A stretch of 64,000 nucleotides of DNA, taken from NCBI RefSeq assembly GCF_921292975.1, contig NZ_CAKLCM010000001.1:372001-436000 (forward strand). The letters are read 5' to 3'. This DNA is from Vibrio hippocampi (GTDB taxonomy: Bacteria > Pseudomonadota > Gammaproteobacteria > Enterobacterales > Vibrionaceae). Positions 1-8,396 of the stretch are shown one piece after another. Position 1 is the first letter of the stretch; every line of letters starts with the position of its first letter. Both the position numbers and the translations under genes were made by a program. The notes beneath the pieces are model-generated. The model ran no database searches and had not been told where the DNA came from. It was given only the letters and a program-made list of their open reading frames with translations.

Positions 1-125
1 ATCAGATGGAAGCGGCGGGTGTTGTCTCTTTGGTATTGTTTGCCATTAGTATTGGTGTCTTTGTGATCATAGAAAAAATCAGCCATGAAAAAGGCGAAGT
101 CAGTGGAGTGAGTTCCAATGCTTAA
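1..125 (+). CDS. thiP: ThiP, thiamine ABC transporter permease (3' end only)
   Basis: Only the last 40 codons are in the window, read from base 3 to the TAA at 123-125. They encode a hydrophobic segment (SLVLFAISIGVFVII) followed by a short charged cytoplasmic tail, as expected for the final membrane helix of an inner-membrane permease. The stop overlaps the start of the downstream ATPase gene by 8 bases, so the two are translationally coupled. The assignment to ThiP rests mainly on the ThiQ-type ATPase that follows; the fragment alone would not identify it. Confidence 0.7.
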   Translation, partial: QMEAAGVVSLVLFAISIGVFVIIEKISHEKGEVSGVSSNA

Positions 126-825
126 TGTTGAAAATCTGATCTATTACTATGACCAAACTAAGTTTGATTTTAACTTGCAGGTGCAGCAGGGTGAAATATT
201 AGCGTTGATTGGTCCAAGCGGAGCGGGTAAGTCTACGTTGCTTGCGCTGATTGCTGGCTTTTGTCAGCCTCATTCTGGGCAGGTAGAAGTGGAGCGAGCG
301 AGCATTGCGCACATGATGCCAGCAGAGCGTCCCATATCGATGTTGTTTCAAGAGCATAATCTCTTTGAACATTTAACGGCTTATGACAATATCGCGCTTG
401 GCATTCACCCTAATCTAAAGCTGAATTCGCAACAGAGATCCTATGTCGAAGATGCCGCTCAAAACGTTGGTTTAGGGGATCTATTGCAACGGCTTCCTTC
501 TGAGCTGTCGGGAGGTCAGAAACAAAGAGTGGCACTTGCTCGTTGCTTTGTGCAATCTAAGCCTATTTGGTTGCTGGATGAACCCTTTTCAGCACTAGAT
601 CCCGTTCTCAGAAAAGAGATGCTTAGTGTGGTGAAAGCTTTGGCAGACAAAAGGGGGGCGACCGTGATTATGGTAACGCATCACCTTAATGATGCTTGGA
701 GTATCGCCAGTCATTATGCTTATTTAGCCAATGGTCAAGTGATTGAACAAGGTGAGGTCGAAGCGTTAACCTCTGAACATGTGAATCCCAAAGTAGCGGA
801 ATTTGTTACTGCTGCGTCACTATGA
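118..825 (+). CDS. thiQ: ThiQ, thiamine ABC transporter ATP-binding protein
   Basis: A 235-residue ABC ATPase that would energise uptake of thiamine, thiamine phosphate and thiamine diphosphate through ThiP with the periplasmic ThiB. Walker A is GPSGAGKST at residues 32-40, the Q-loop follows as MLFQEHNLF, the signature is LSGGQKQR and Walker B is WLLDEPFSAL; an H-loop histidine follows (VTHH). Its short length and lack of a C-terminal regulatory domain fit ThiQ. It overlaps the preceding permease gene, and a hairpin terminator lies about 20 bases after its stop. ThiQ rather than another small importer ATPase is inferred from overall resemblance and context. Confidence 0.88.
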   Translation: MLNVENLIYYYDQTKFDFNLQVQQGEILALIGPSGAGKSTLLALIAGFCQPHSGQVEVERASIAHMMPAERPISMLFQEHNLFEHLTAYDNIALGIHPNLKLNSQQRSYVEDAAQNVGLGDLLQRLPSELSGGQKQRVALARCFVQSKPIWLLDEPFSALDPVLRKEMLSVVKALADKRGATVIMVTHHLNDAWSIASHYAYLANGQVIEQGEVEALTSEHVNPKVAEFVTAASL

Positions 826-844
826 AGATTGAACCCGAATAAAA

Positions 845-880
845 AACGGCGAATGGTACTATCATTCGCCGTTTTATTAT
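845..880. terminator. Bidirectional terminator between thiQ and darP
   Basis: Perfect 11-bp stem AACGGCGAATG / CATTCGCCGTT with a 7-base loop, followed by a T-rich tract on the plus strand and preceded by an A tract that serves the minus strand. It sits between two convergent genes. Confidence 0.85.
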
Positions 881-902
881 CATCAAGGAACAAGGAGAGA
901 GA

Positions 903-1430
903 TTAGATTTCCTCTTGCTCTTCTTGTTTCAGAATTTGGAAAATTTCACGGTAGGCTTTAGCCGGTTTACCCGCTTTTTTCTCTTTGTTCGCCTGACGTG
1001 CAAGTTGACGCAGACGTTGACGATCTAGGTTAGGGTATAGCTCAAGAGCATCACCAATCGCACTGTCACCTTCTTCAACAATACGATCTCTTAGTTGCTC
1101 AAGCTTGTGCAGAGCCGCCGTCGACTGTGAGTGCTTATTACGGATTTTATCCAACGCAGCCTGAATAGGCTCTGGATCCGTGGTACGCATTAATTTGCCA
1201 ATGTATTGAAGTTGACGACGTTTTGCTTCATTTTTAAAGCGTTGCGCGTCAGCGATTGCGTCGCGTAGATCATCTTCAAGTGGGATTTTATGTAATACCG
1301 AAGGTTTGAGTGCAACGAGTTCTTCACCGAGTTTCTGCAACTCTTCCATATCGATTTTCATCTCGGTTTTACTCACCCAGATGATTTCCTCTTCTTCTTC
1401 CCAAGGCGCCTTTTGGTTTTTACGAGCCAT
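903..1430 (-). CDS. darP: DarP (YjgA), ribosome-associated 50S assembly factor
   Basis: A 175-residue, highly charged, largely helical protein of the YjgA/DUF615 family, which binds late pre-50S particles and helps mature the peptidyl transferase centre. The N terminus is acidic (EEEEE at residues 11-16); the body has the family's Lys/Arg-rich helices, including [12 protein letters not shown], and a basic C-terminal region ending in an acidic tail. Length is normal. It is a single gene divergent from pmbA, the usual pairing in vibrios and enterobacteria. No signal peptide or membrane segment is present. Confidence 0.93.
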   Translation of the reverse strand: MARKNQKAPWEEEEEIIWVSKTEMKIDMEELQKLGEELVALKPSVLHKIPLEDDLRDAIADAQRFKNEAKRRQLQYIGKLMRTTDPEPIQAALDKIRNKHSQSTAALHKLEQLRDRIVEEGDSAIGDALELYPNLDRQRLRQLARQANKEKKAGKPAKAYREIFQILKQEEQEEI

Positions 1431-1551
1431 CTTTGTTTGCCTTTTATCACTGTCTAATTACGAATATGCCCTATTTTAGCAAGAAATGTGGGGCGATGGC
1501 GAAAACCTTGTTATTCTACAGCTAAACAAATAATAAAAAGTTAGATGGATT

Positions 1552-2898
1552 ATGGATCTCAAACAGCAAGTTGCTCAGCAAAAAGCTGAGTTAGAGGCCG
1601 CAGTAGCAAAAGCTTTGGATATGGCTTCAGCGTCTGCAGACGCAGCCGAAGTCGCAATCACTAAGAGTACTGGGCTGAGTGTTTCTACTCGTATGTGTGA
1701 AGTAGAAAATGTTGAATTTAACAGTGATGGTGCTCTGGGCATCACGGTTTACCGTGGTCAGAAAAAGGGCAGCGCCTCTACGTCTGATCTGAGTGAAAAA
1801 GCGATTGCTCAAACGGTTGCTGCAGCATTGGATATTGCTCAATACACATCCGAAGATCCCTTTGCAGGTCCAGCGCCTAAAGAGCTGATGGTTAAAGAGA
1901 TCCCAGATCTTGATCTTTTCCATCCAGATGCGGCAGATCCAGATACTGCAGCACAAAAAGCCATTGCCGCTGAAACTGCGGCACTGGCTTATAGCGATAG
2001 AATCAAGCAGTCGGATGGTGCCAGCTATGACAGCCACTATGGCGTCAAAGTTTATGGTAATAGCCATGGTTTGGTGGCTGGTTACGCATCGAGTCGCCAT
2101 AGCATCAGTTGCAGTGTTATTGGTCAAGGCAGTGATGGTCAGATGGAGCGTGATTATAGCTACACCGTCGCTCGACATATTGATGACTTATGGACGCCAG
2201 AAACGGTTGGGATTAAAGCCGCCACTAAAACGGTTGAGCGCCTCGACCCAAGAAAAATTAAAACGGGTCAGTATCCGGTGTTATTTGCCAATGATGTCGC
2301 AACAGGGCTAATGGGGCATTTAGTGATGGCGATTAGTGGTGGCAACCTCTATCGTAAATCCTCTTTCTTGTTGGATAAACTCGGGGAAACGATTCTTCCT
2401 AGCTGGTTCAATATTGAAGAAAAGCCTCACCTATTGCGTGGCTTGGCTTCGAGCCCGTTCGATAATGAGGGTGTGATTACGCAAGACAAAACCATTATCA
2501 GAGAGGGTCAGCTAGCCACTTATCTATTGACCAGTTATGCAGCGCGTAAGATGAATATGACGCCAACAGGTCATGCGGGTGGTATTCACAACTGGTTTGT
2601 TGCCTCTTCTGACAATGATGACTTCCAAGCCATGCTCAATAAGTTGGGCACTGGTCTTCTCGTGACAGAAGTCATGGGACAGGGCGTTAACATTGTGACT
2701 GGTGACTACTCTCGCGGTGCGGCTGGTTTTTGGGTTGAAAATGGTCAGATTCAGTTCCCAGTGTCAGAGATCACGGTGGCGGGTAATCTAAGCCAGATGT
2801 TCAGTAACATTGTTGCGGTTGGTAATGACGTGGAAACGCGTTCACAAATCCAGACCGGTTCTATCTTACTGGAATCAATGAAAGTGGCGGGTGAATAA
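1552..2898 (+). CDS. pmbA: PmbA/TldE, metalloprotease subunit
   Basis: A 448-residue member of the TldD/PmbA family. TldD and TldE (PmbA) form a heterodimeric zinc protease that degrades unfolded peptides and matures peptide antibiotics such as microcin B17, and influences CcdA stability. The TldE subunit lacks the HExxxH zinc motif carried by TldD, and no such motif is seen here, which agrees with PmbA rather than TldD. The C-terminal half contains typical family segments such as [10 protein letters not shown] and [18 protein letters not shown]. The gene stands alone, divergent from darP, with a strong hairpin terminator 30 bases downstream. Confidence 0.93.
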   Translation: MDLKQQVAQQKAELEAAVAKALDMASASADAAEVAITKSTGLSVSTRMCEVENVEFNSDGALGITVYRGQKKGSASTSDLSEKAIAQTVAAALDIAQYTSEDPFAGPAPKELMVKEIPDLDLFHPDAADPDTAAQKAIAAETAALAYSDRIKQSDGASYDSHYGVKVYGNSHGLVAGYASSRHSISCSVIGQGSDGQMERDYSYTVARHIDDLWTPETVGIKAATKTVERLDPRKIKTGQYPVLFANDVATGLMGHLVMAISGGNLYRKSSFLLDKLGETILPSWFNIEEKPHLLRGLASSPFDNEGVITQDKTIIREGQLATYLLTSYAARKMNMTPTGHAGGIHNWFVASSDNDDFQAMLNKLGTGLLVTEVMGQGVNIVTGDYSRGAAGFWVENGQIQFPVSEITVAGNLSQMFSNIVAVGNDVETRSQIQTGSILLESMKVAGE

Positions 2899-2927
2899 GC
2901 CTTACTGGTTACGGTCTGAATAAAATA

Positions 2928-2963
2928 AAAGCCATCATTTCTGTTTGAAATGATGGCTTTTTA
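2928..2963. terminator. Terminator between pmbA and mrcA
   Basis: 13-bp perfect stem AAAGCCATCATTT / AAATGATGGCTTT with loop CTGTTTG, followed by TTT. A-rich on one side and T-rich on the other, so it can serve both convergent genes. About 90 bases of AT-rich sequence with a short direct repeat (TAAAATAAAGC, twice) separate it from the mrcA stop. Confidence 0.85.
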
Positions 2964-3052
2964 CTATCTCGAGTATCAGTAGACTAGAGCATCAGTAAAC
3001 CTAAGTATCGTAAAATAAAGCATCGCTAAAATAAAGCGCCAGCAGAATCGGC

Positions 3053-5680
3053 TTAAAACAGGCTTTCTTCCCCAGACTCATCTGTAGAGTAAAGAGATTC
3101 GTTCAGACCTTCTTGTACATACTCTGTCGGCTCTGTCCCACTTTTGAAATATTCAAACATGGTTGAACTGTCGGTCTTCTTGGTGAGAAGCCCTGATTCA
3201 CGATCGATTCTTACACGAGTAATATCGTTTGGAATCGCTTTCTGAACTGTTGGTTTACCCTCTACCGCTACCGCCATAAAATCAACCCAAGCAGGGAGTG
3301 CGGTCTTGGCACCAGACTCAGCACCAGAGATGGTTTGTAGCTTACCCAGGTTGCTGTTGTTGGTTGTGCGACCGAGTTTACGCTGGTGATCATCAAAGCC
3401 AACCCAGGCGGTGGCGACAATGCCGGGACCGTAGCCATTGTACCAAGCGTCTTTTGAGTCGTTGGTTGTGCCTGTTTTACCACCGATATCGCGGCGTTCT
3501 AGTTTCTGGGCGCGCCAGCCGGTACCGTTCCATCCGGTTTTTTGACGCCAATTACCGCCCCCCCAAACGTTGCTGTACAACATCTCTCTGGCGAGGAACG
3601 CAGTTTGCTCAGAAATCACTTGTGGTGCATAGTGAGGTTCGTTTGCGTCGACATCAAGATCTTGTTCGTTGAAACCATCGATACTTAGAGGTTCGATACT
3701 GGTGGCGCTAGTGGCGTCCTCAATCGTTACCTCAGTGTCATTCATGCTTACAACAGGCATGGACTCTGTCGATACGTCATCACAATTTTGCTGGCAAACG
3801 ACTTTTGGACTTGCCAAAAATTCGACTTCACCAAATGGGTCTTCGACTCGAGTTATGTAATAAGGTTCTACATAGTAGCCACCGTTAGCAAACACCGAAA
3901 AGCCTTGAGCCATTTTCACTGGCGTTAAGCTACCCGCACCCAAAGCAATGGTTTCTGAACGAGGCAGTTTGCTCTTGTCGAAGCCAAAGCGAGTCAGGAA
4001 GTCTCTGGTTTCATCCAAGCCGACTTCACGCAGCACGCGCACCGCCATGACGTTTTTAGATTGAGCGAGACCGATACGTAACCTAGTAGGGCCAGTATAG
4101 GTTGGCGGTGAGTTCTTTGGTCGCCATGCCGTACCAGCACTTTTGTCCCACTTATTGATTGGCGCATCGTTGATCAGGCTTGCTAGTGTTAAACCTTTAT
4201 CGAGTGCAGCCGCGTAGATAAAGGGTTTGATACTAGAACCGACTTGGCGCACCGATTGCGTTGCTCGGTTGAACTTGCTATGGACAAAGTTAAAGCCTCC
4301 CACTAGCGCCAAAACAGCGCCATTTTCGGGATCCATCGCAACAAATGCCGTGTTGGCGTTAGGGACCTGACTAAGGTGCCATGTTGTGGTGATGTCGGTG
4401 GGTTGTTCAGTATCAGATTCTGAAATCGGTTCATCAAGGTCGAGACTTCTTACCCAGATTTGCTCACCAACCGCGGCAATGTCACTTGCTTTCTTCGGTG
4501 CTGAACCTTGACGATCATCGGTTCTGAATGGGCGAGCCCATTTCATATTGTCCCAATTGATGATTTGCAGACCATAGCTTTTGACCCATACCGTGAGTTG
4601 CTTATCTTCAACCTTTTGAACAACGGCAGGTCTTAGCTCGCCATAGGTAGGCTGTTTGCGCAGATGCTCGTTGATTTTTGCTTCATCCCAAGCAGGTTGC
4701 TCCGACGTCCAAAGCACTTTCTCGGCACCTCGATAACCATGTCGCTCATCGTAGTTAAGCAGATTGTTGATGGCAGCATTGTGCGCAGCCTGTTGAAGCT
4801 TAGAATCAACCGTAGTGGTTACCCTCATACCTGACTCATAGACTGCTTCGCCATAGCGACTGACCATCCAAGCGCGGGCAATTTCAGCAACGTATGGAGC
4901 ATTTATCTCGATTTCTGAGCCGTGATACTGAGAGATGATGGGCTCTGCTCGTGCTTCATCATATTGCTGTTGCGTAATGTAGTTTTCTACCAACATTCGA
5001 GACAGAACAACGTTGCGTCGTGTGGTTGCACGATCAACAGAATAGATCGGGTTCATTGTCGAGGGTGCTTTTGGTAGACCAGCAAGTACTGCGATTTCAC
5101 TTAGAGTTAATTGATCGAGGTTGCGACCGAAATACGCTTGCGCAGCGGCACCAAAACCATAAGAGCGATAGCCTAAAAAGATCTTGTTAACGTAGAGCTC
5201 CATGATCTCCTGCTTTGTTAGCAGTTGCTCAATGTGAATGGCAATGAAGATCTCTTTCACTTTACGTATCACTTTCTTCTCGTTGGATAAGAAGAAGTTT
5301 CTGGCTAGCTGCTGCGTAATGGTACTTGCACCTTGTGAAGCTGAGCCTGAAGCAATAACAGCGACGGCTGCTCGGGTAATGCCAATCGGGTCAAAACCGT
5401 AATGGTCATAATAACGACTGTCTTCGGTTGCAATGAGTGCGTTGATAAGATCCTGAGGAATATCGTCGTACGCGACAGGAATGCGTCTTTTCTCACCAAA
5501 CTGTGCCATCAATTTCCCATCTTGGCTAAATACCTGCATTGGGGTTTGCAGTTGCACGTCTTTGATCGTCGCCACATCGGGTAGATCGGGTTTTACGTAG
5601 TAGTAGAACCCAATAATTGTACCAACGCCAAAGAGTATGCAAATTAATGCAAAAATGAACAGTCTCTTTATGAACTTCAC
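3053..5680 (-). CDS. mrcA: Penicillin-binding protein 1A
   Basis: An 875-residue bifunctional class A penicillin-binding protein that polymerises and cross-links peptidoglycan in the periplasm. Residues 6-28 form the membrane anchor. The GT51 glycosyltransferase domain shows the catalytic glutamate in TEDSRYYDHYG (E86) and GASTITQQLARN at 118-129. The transpeptidase domain carries the active-site SSIK near residue 480, SKN, and KTGTT near residue 734. A long insertion within the transpeptidase half is the OB-like region usual in PBP1A, and an acidic stretch lies before YAPQVISEQTAF. It is divergent from pilM, an arrangement shared across many gammaproteobacteria. Confidence 0.96.
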   Translation of the reverse strand: MKFIKRLFIFALICILFGVGTIIGFYYYVKPDLPDVATIKDVQLQTPMQVFSQDGKLMAQFGEKRRIPVAYDDIPQDLINALIATEDSRYYDHYGFDPIGITRAAVAVIASGSASQGASTITQQLARNFFLSNEKKVIRKVKEIFIAIHIEQLLTKQEIMELYVNKIFLGYRSYGFGAAAQAYFGRNLDQLTLSEIAVLAGLPKAPSTMNPIYSVDRATTRRNVVLSRMLVENYITQQQYDEARAEPIISQYHGSEIEINAPYVAEIARAWMVSRYGEAVYESGMRVTTTVDSKLQQAAHNAAINNLLNYDERHGYRGAEKVLWTSEQPAWDEAKINEHLRKQPTYGELRPAVVQKVEDKQLTVWVKSYGLQIINWDNMKWARPFRTDDRQGSAPKKASDIAAVGEQIWVRSLDLDEPISESDTEQPTDITTTWHLSQVPNANTAFVAMDPENGAVLALVGGFNFVHSKFNRATQSVRQVGSSIKPFIYAAALDKGLTLASLINDAPINKWDKSAGTAWRPKNSPPTYTGPTRLRIGLAQSKNVMAVRVLREVGLDETRDFLTRFGFDKSKLPRSETIALGAGSLTPVKMAQGFSVFANGGYYVEPYYITRVEDPFGEVEFLASPKVVCQQNCDDVSTESMPVVSMNDTEVTIEDATSATSIEPLSIDGFNEQDLDVDANEPHYAPQVISEQTAFLAREMLYSNVWGGGNWRQKTGWNGTGWRAQKLERRDIGGKTGTTNDSKDAWYNGYGPGIVATAWVGFDDHQRKLGRTTNNSNLGKLQTISGAESGAKTALPAWVDFMAVAVEGKPTVQKAIPNDITRVRIDRESGLLTKKTDSSTMFEYFKSGTEPTEYVQEGLNESLYSTDESGEESLF

Positions 5681-5823
5681 CGGAGAATCCCTGAGTAATT
5701 AAGGTTATGTGTGAGCAATTACTTGTACTCTAGTCCAAAAATTGCCAATGGGGTTAATTAACGCTTATTTGCGCATCAATCTCAACCTTTTCACCCTGTT
5801 ATTGTCTTTTAGGGAGTAAATTT

Positions 5824-6903
5824 ATGCCGAAAAAATGGATAACGGGTATCGACATTGGTCGTCACAGCACAAAAGCAGTCACGCTCATTTGTGATGGAGA
5901 ACAGTTTATTTTAGACAATTATGTTGAGTGCAAGAGTGATGATGCTATTTATACTGATGGTCATAGTTTGAAACATCAACCTACGGTCAAAATTTTGGCT
6001 AAATTGCGAAAAATTACCCCTAAATATCGTAATCATGTCGCACTGATATTGCCATCGGGTGTCGTCCATAACCGACTTCTTTCATTACCGTCTTTTCTTT
6101 CAACTCAAGAGGTTGAGAACGCTCTGGGTCAGAAACTGCAACAACTGATGCCACAACTTTCTCAAGGGTTGGAGATAGATTTCAGCAGCCTGCCTTGCCC
6201 CGACAATAGTCAGCAGCGAAGCCATTTAGTTCATTTTTCACAAACATCGGTTATTGAGACTTGGCTGAAACCATGCGAGGAAGTGGGGTATAAAGTCGTG
6301 TTATTACAACCCCATGAAAGTGCAGCAACAGGGTTATTACAGACGATTGCACATCAGATGCCGGCTTATAAGCGCTGGGGGTTACTTGAGCTAGGGTTAG
6401 GTCATATCACCTTTTATCCACCGAGTGACATGCCGATTGAAACCAAAGCGAGTTGGAGTATTCCCCTAGCAAATAATCGGCGGGACTTAGCGGATTGGCT
6501 AACGGTTTCGGAAGTGATGAAAATTAATGCGCATATCCAACAGGTTTCGGATTTATCTGAAGATGGCGCGATAGAAGGTCTGTGGTTATGTGGTGGAGGC
6601 GCAACTCATTTCCAAGGCGAGCTGTTTCGAACAACTCAACCTCAAGACGAAAACTCTCAAAACCAGTTCACTGAAAATAATCTCTTTCAAAATGAACGCT
6701 CTCAAACCGAATGCTCTCAAAAACAAACAAGCTTCATCAGTCAATTCAATCCTAATTTAACCATTAAAAAGCTAGTGTTGGAGGAGTTAATATTCCCCAA
6801 AAAACAGCCAGTAAACCCTATTCCCCCTCAATTTATGTTAGCGACAGGATGTGCAATAAACGCCTTAACATGGCGAGCAGGGGAGCGCTATGGACAAGGT
6901 TAA
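5824..6903 (+). CDS. pilM: PilM, actin-like type IV pilus assembly protein
   Basis: A 359-residue cytoplasmic protein with the actin/FtsA-like nucleotide-binding start WITGIDIGRHSTKAV at residues 5-19 and a second phosphate-loop-like segment GLLELGLGHITFYP. PilM binds the cytoplasmic tail of PilN and links the inner-membrane alignment complex PilNOP to the pilus motor. Near residues 275-305 there is a low-complexity Gln/Asn/Ser-rich stretch encoded by imperfect 15-base repeats (CTCTCAAA core at about 6653, 6699 and 6714), which breaks the otherwise conserved fold. RBS AGGGAG precedes the ATG. First gene of a pilMN(OP)Q operon divergent from mrcA; pilN overlaps its end by 14 bases. Confidence 0.9.
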   Translation: MPKKWITGIDIGRHSTKAVTLICDGEQFILDNYVECKSDDAIYTDGHSLKHQPTVKILAKLRKITPKYRNHVALILPSGVVHNRLLSLPSFLSTQEVENALGQKLQQLMPQLSQGLEIDFSSLPCPDNSQQRSHLVHFSQTSVIETWLKPCEEVGYKVVLLQPHESAATGLLQTIAHQMPAYKRWGLLELGLGHITFYPPSDMPIETKASWSIPLANNRRDLADWLTVSEVMKINAHIQQVSDLSEDGAIEGLWLCGGGATHFQGELFRTTQPQDENSQNQFTENNLFQNERSQTECSQKQTSFISQFNPNLTIKKLVLEELIFPKKQPVNPIPPQFMLATGCAINALTWRAGERYGQG

Positions 6904-7480
6904 TTTATTGCCTTGGCGGCAAGAGTGGAGACAAAAACAGCGCAGGCGGTTTATACAAATATCGAGTCTGGCTTTGGTTTTTTTATCGGCACTATTCGCT
7001 TTGCTGGGGTTTCGTTGGCAGTCGGCAATTAATGAATTACACCAAAATAATGCCCAGCTAGAACTGGTCGTGACGAACATCTATCAGCAAGGAGAGGAGG
7101 CAAAAGAGCGACAGAACCAAATAGAGCAATTACAGCATCAGATAGAGAGGCAACAGCTTAATAACACTCGTTCCTTAGCGCTATTGTTGGCTTTGTCACC
7201 GTTGGTTCAGTTTGTACCTCATCGGATTCGCATCAACACCGTATCATTCGAATCCAGTCGGATTTTGCTCGAGGGGCAGACTGATCATGCACAGCATATT
7301 CAAGCATTGCAGGGAGCGCTGACGACCAGCGCTTGCTTTGTGGATGTCGAACTCTACTCAATTAAACAGCTCAATGATGGTAGTGGTGGAGAGCAGTTCA
7401 AGATCTCTTATCAGGTCGCAACCGCGATGTTAGATGTTTGTATGGAGGAATGGTTATCTGATGAGGTGAGGCATGATTGA
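6890..7480 (+). CDS. pilN: PilN, type IV pilus inner-membrane assembly protein
   Basis: A 196-residue bitopic protein. The N-terminal cytoplasmic motif MDKVNLLPWRQ is the conserved INLLPWR peptide that docks into PilM. One membrane helix lies at about residues 25-43, followed by a coiled coil rich in Gln and Glu (about 48-95) and a ferredoxin-like periplasmic domain. It heterodimerises with PilO. The start overlaps pilM and its own stop overlaps the next gene by 8 bases, so translation is coupled throughout the operon. Confidence 0.92.
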   Translation: MDKVNLLPWRQEWRQKQRRRFIQISSLALVFLSALFALLGFRWQSAINELHQNNAQLELVVTNIYQQGEEAKERQNQIEQLQHQIERQQLNNTRSLALLLALSPLVQFVPHRIRINTVSFESSRILLEGQTDHAQHIQALQGALTTSACFVDVELYSIKQLNDGSGGEQFKISYQVATAMLDVCMEEWLSDEVRHD

Positions 7481-8396
7481 AGCTCACCGAAAAACATCGC
7501 CTTTGTACCTCAAATCTATCAAAGCCCAACTCGGCTCGATTGCGATGGTGGCTGCGATGGTCGCCCTGCTGATGTTTCTATTGGTTTTTAATCCTATCTT
7601 AGGAGAGTTGAGCGAGAGTCAGGAACGCTATGTTTTTCTGCAACAACAGGTGGCCAATAGTACAAATTTGAACACCGTTGCTCCAAATCTAAATCAAGAA
7701 CAGCAACGTCTTGAATCGTTATTCGTTCAATGGCAGCCAAAAGTCGATCAAGGTTTGTTGCAAGCCGATGTTCTGAGCTCGTTGCGCCAACATGCTAACG
7801 ATCATGGCTTACAACTCCATCAGGCTGCTTGGCATGAGACGAAACCGCTAGCCACATCAAGACGCCTTACTCTTGAGTTGAGAGGGGAGTTTTATCCATT
7901 ACTTGAATTTGCCAAGTCTAGCGTGAGCTTAGGGTATTTGTTATTGCCGATATCTTTAAAGTTATCGAATACCTCCTCTGATCTAGCGCAAATTCATTTG
8001 TCACTGGATCTCTTCGTTGACGGGCAAAGTGGTCGCCCACTGATGATAGCGCAAACGGCGAAGGCTCAACTTGAACAGTGGTTACGTCAAATGCCATTAA
8101 CGGCGAAAAAGCCGATATCTTCTGAGATAGAAAGTCGTTTCGCGAATGCTGTTGATTCGGAGTTGGCGGTTTGTGCTGGTTCGGGGGAGCTATCTCTACC
8201 TAGTTTCGTTGGTCGTTTTACTGATAGGAAGCAAGTCTGGGCGGTGGTGCATTTCTCTGACTCTGGATTGAGGTTTGTGAGCCAAGGTGAGCGATTTGAA
8301 AACTGGTTGATCACAGAAATCAGTACTGACTACCTTGTGGTCAAAAAAGAGGCAGTGAAAGATTGTCGAATACCAAGGCGGGGAAAGTGGCAATGA
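7473..8396 (+). CDS. PilO-PilP fusion protein of the pilus alignment complex
   Basis: A 307-residue protein occupying the place of both pilO and pilP. Residues 1-45 hold a short cytoplasmic tail and one membrane helix (AMVAAMVALLMFLLVFNPIL); a coiled coil and a PilO-like ferredoxin fold follow to about residue 185. The remainder resembles the C-terminal beta domain of PilP: LPSFVGRFTDRKQVWAVVHF, then GERFENWLITEISTDYLVV, matching the PilP pattern of 'VGxLxxxxxxWALV...GxxxGxNxGxIxxI'. No lipoprotein signal sequence, internal start with a good RBS, or stop separates the halves. In relatives pilO and pilP are separate and PilP is a lipoprotein that contacts the secretin. The fusion reading is inferred from motif resemblance. 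Confidence 0.72.
   Translation: MIEAHRKTSPLYLKSIKAQLGSIAMVAAMVALLMFLLVFNPILGELSESQERYVFLQQQVANSTNLNTVAPNLNQEQQRLESLFVQWQPKVDQGLLQADVLSSLRQHANDHGLQLHQAAWHETKPLATSRRLTLELRGEFYPLLEFAKSSVSLGYLLLPISLKLSNTSSDLAQIHLSLDLFVDGQSGRPLMIAQTAKAQLEQWLRQMPLTAKKPISSEIESRFANAVDSELAVCAGSGELSLPSFVGRFTDRKQVWAVVHFSDSGLRFVSQGERFENWLITEISTDYLVVKKEAVKDCRIPRRGKWQ

Noticed and set aside
1627..2178. A long open frame on the minus strand inside pmbA
   Set aside because: It lies wholly within a well-supported gene, has no RBS and no recognisable domain; a by-product of pmbA codon composition.
2963..3052. Short direct repeat TAAAATAAAGC near the mrcA end
   Set aside because: Two short AT-rich copies only; consistent with chance in AT-rich spacer.
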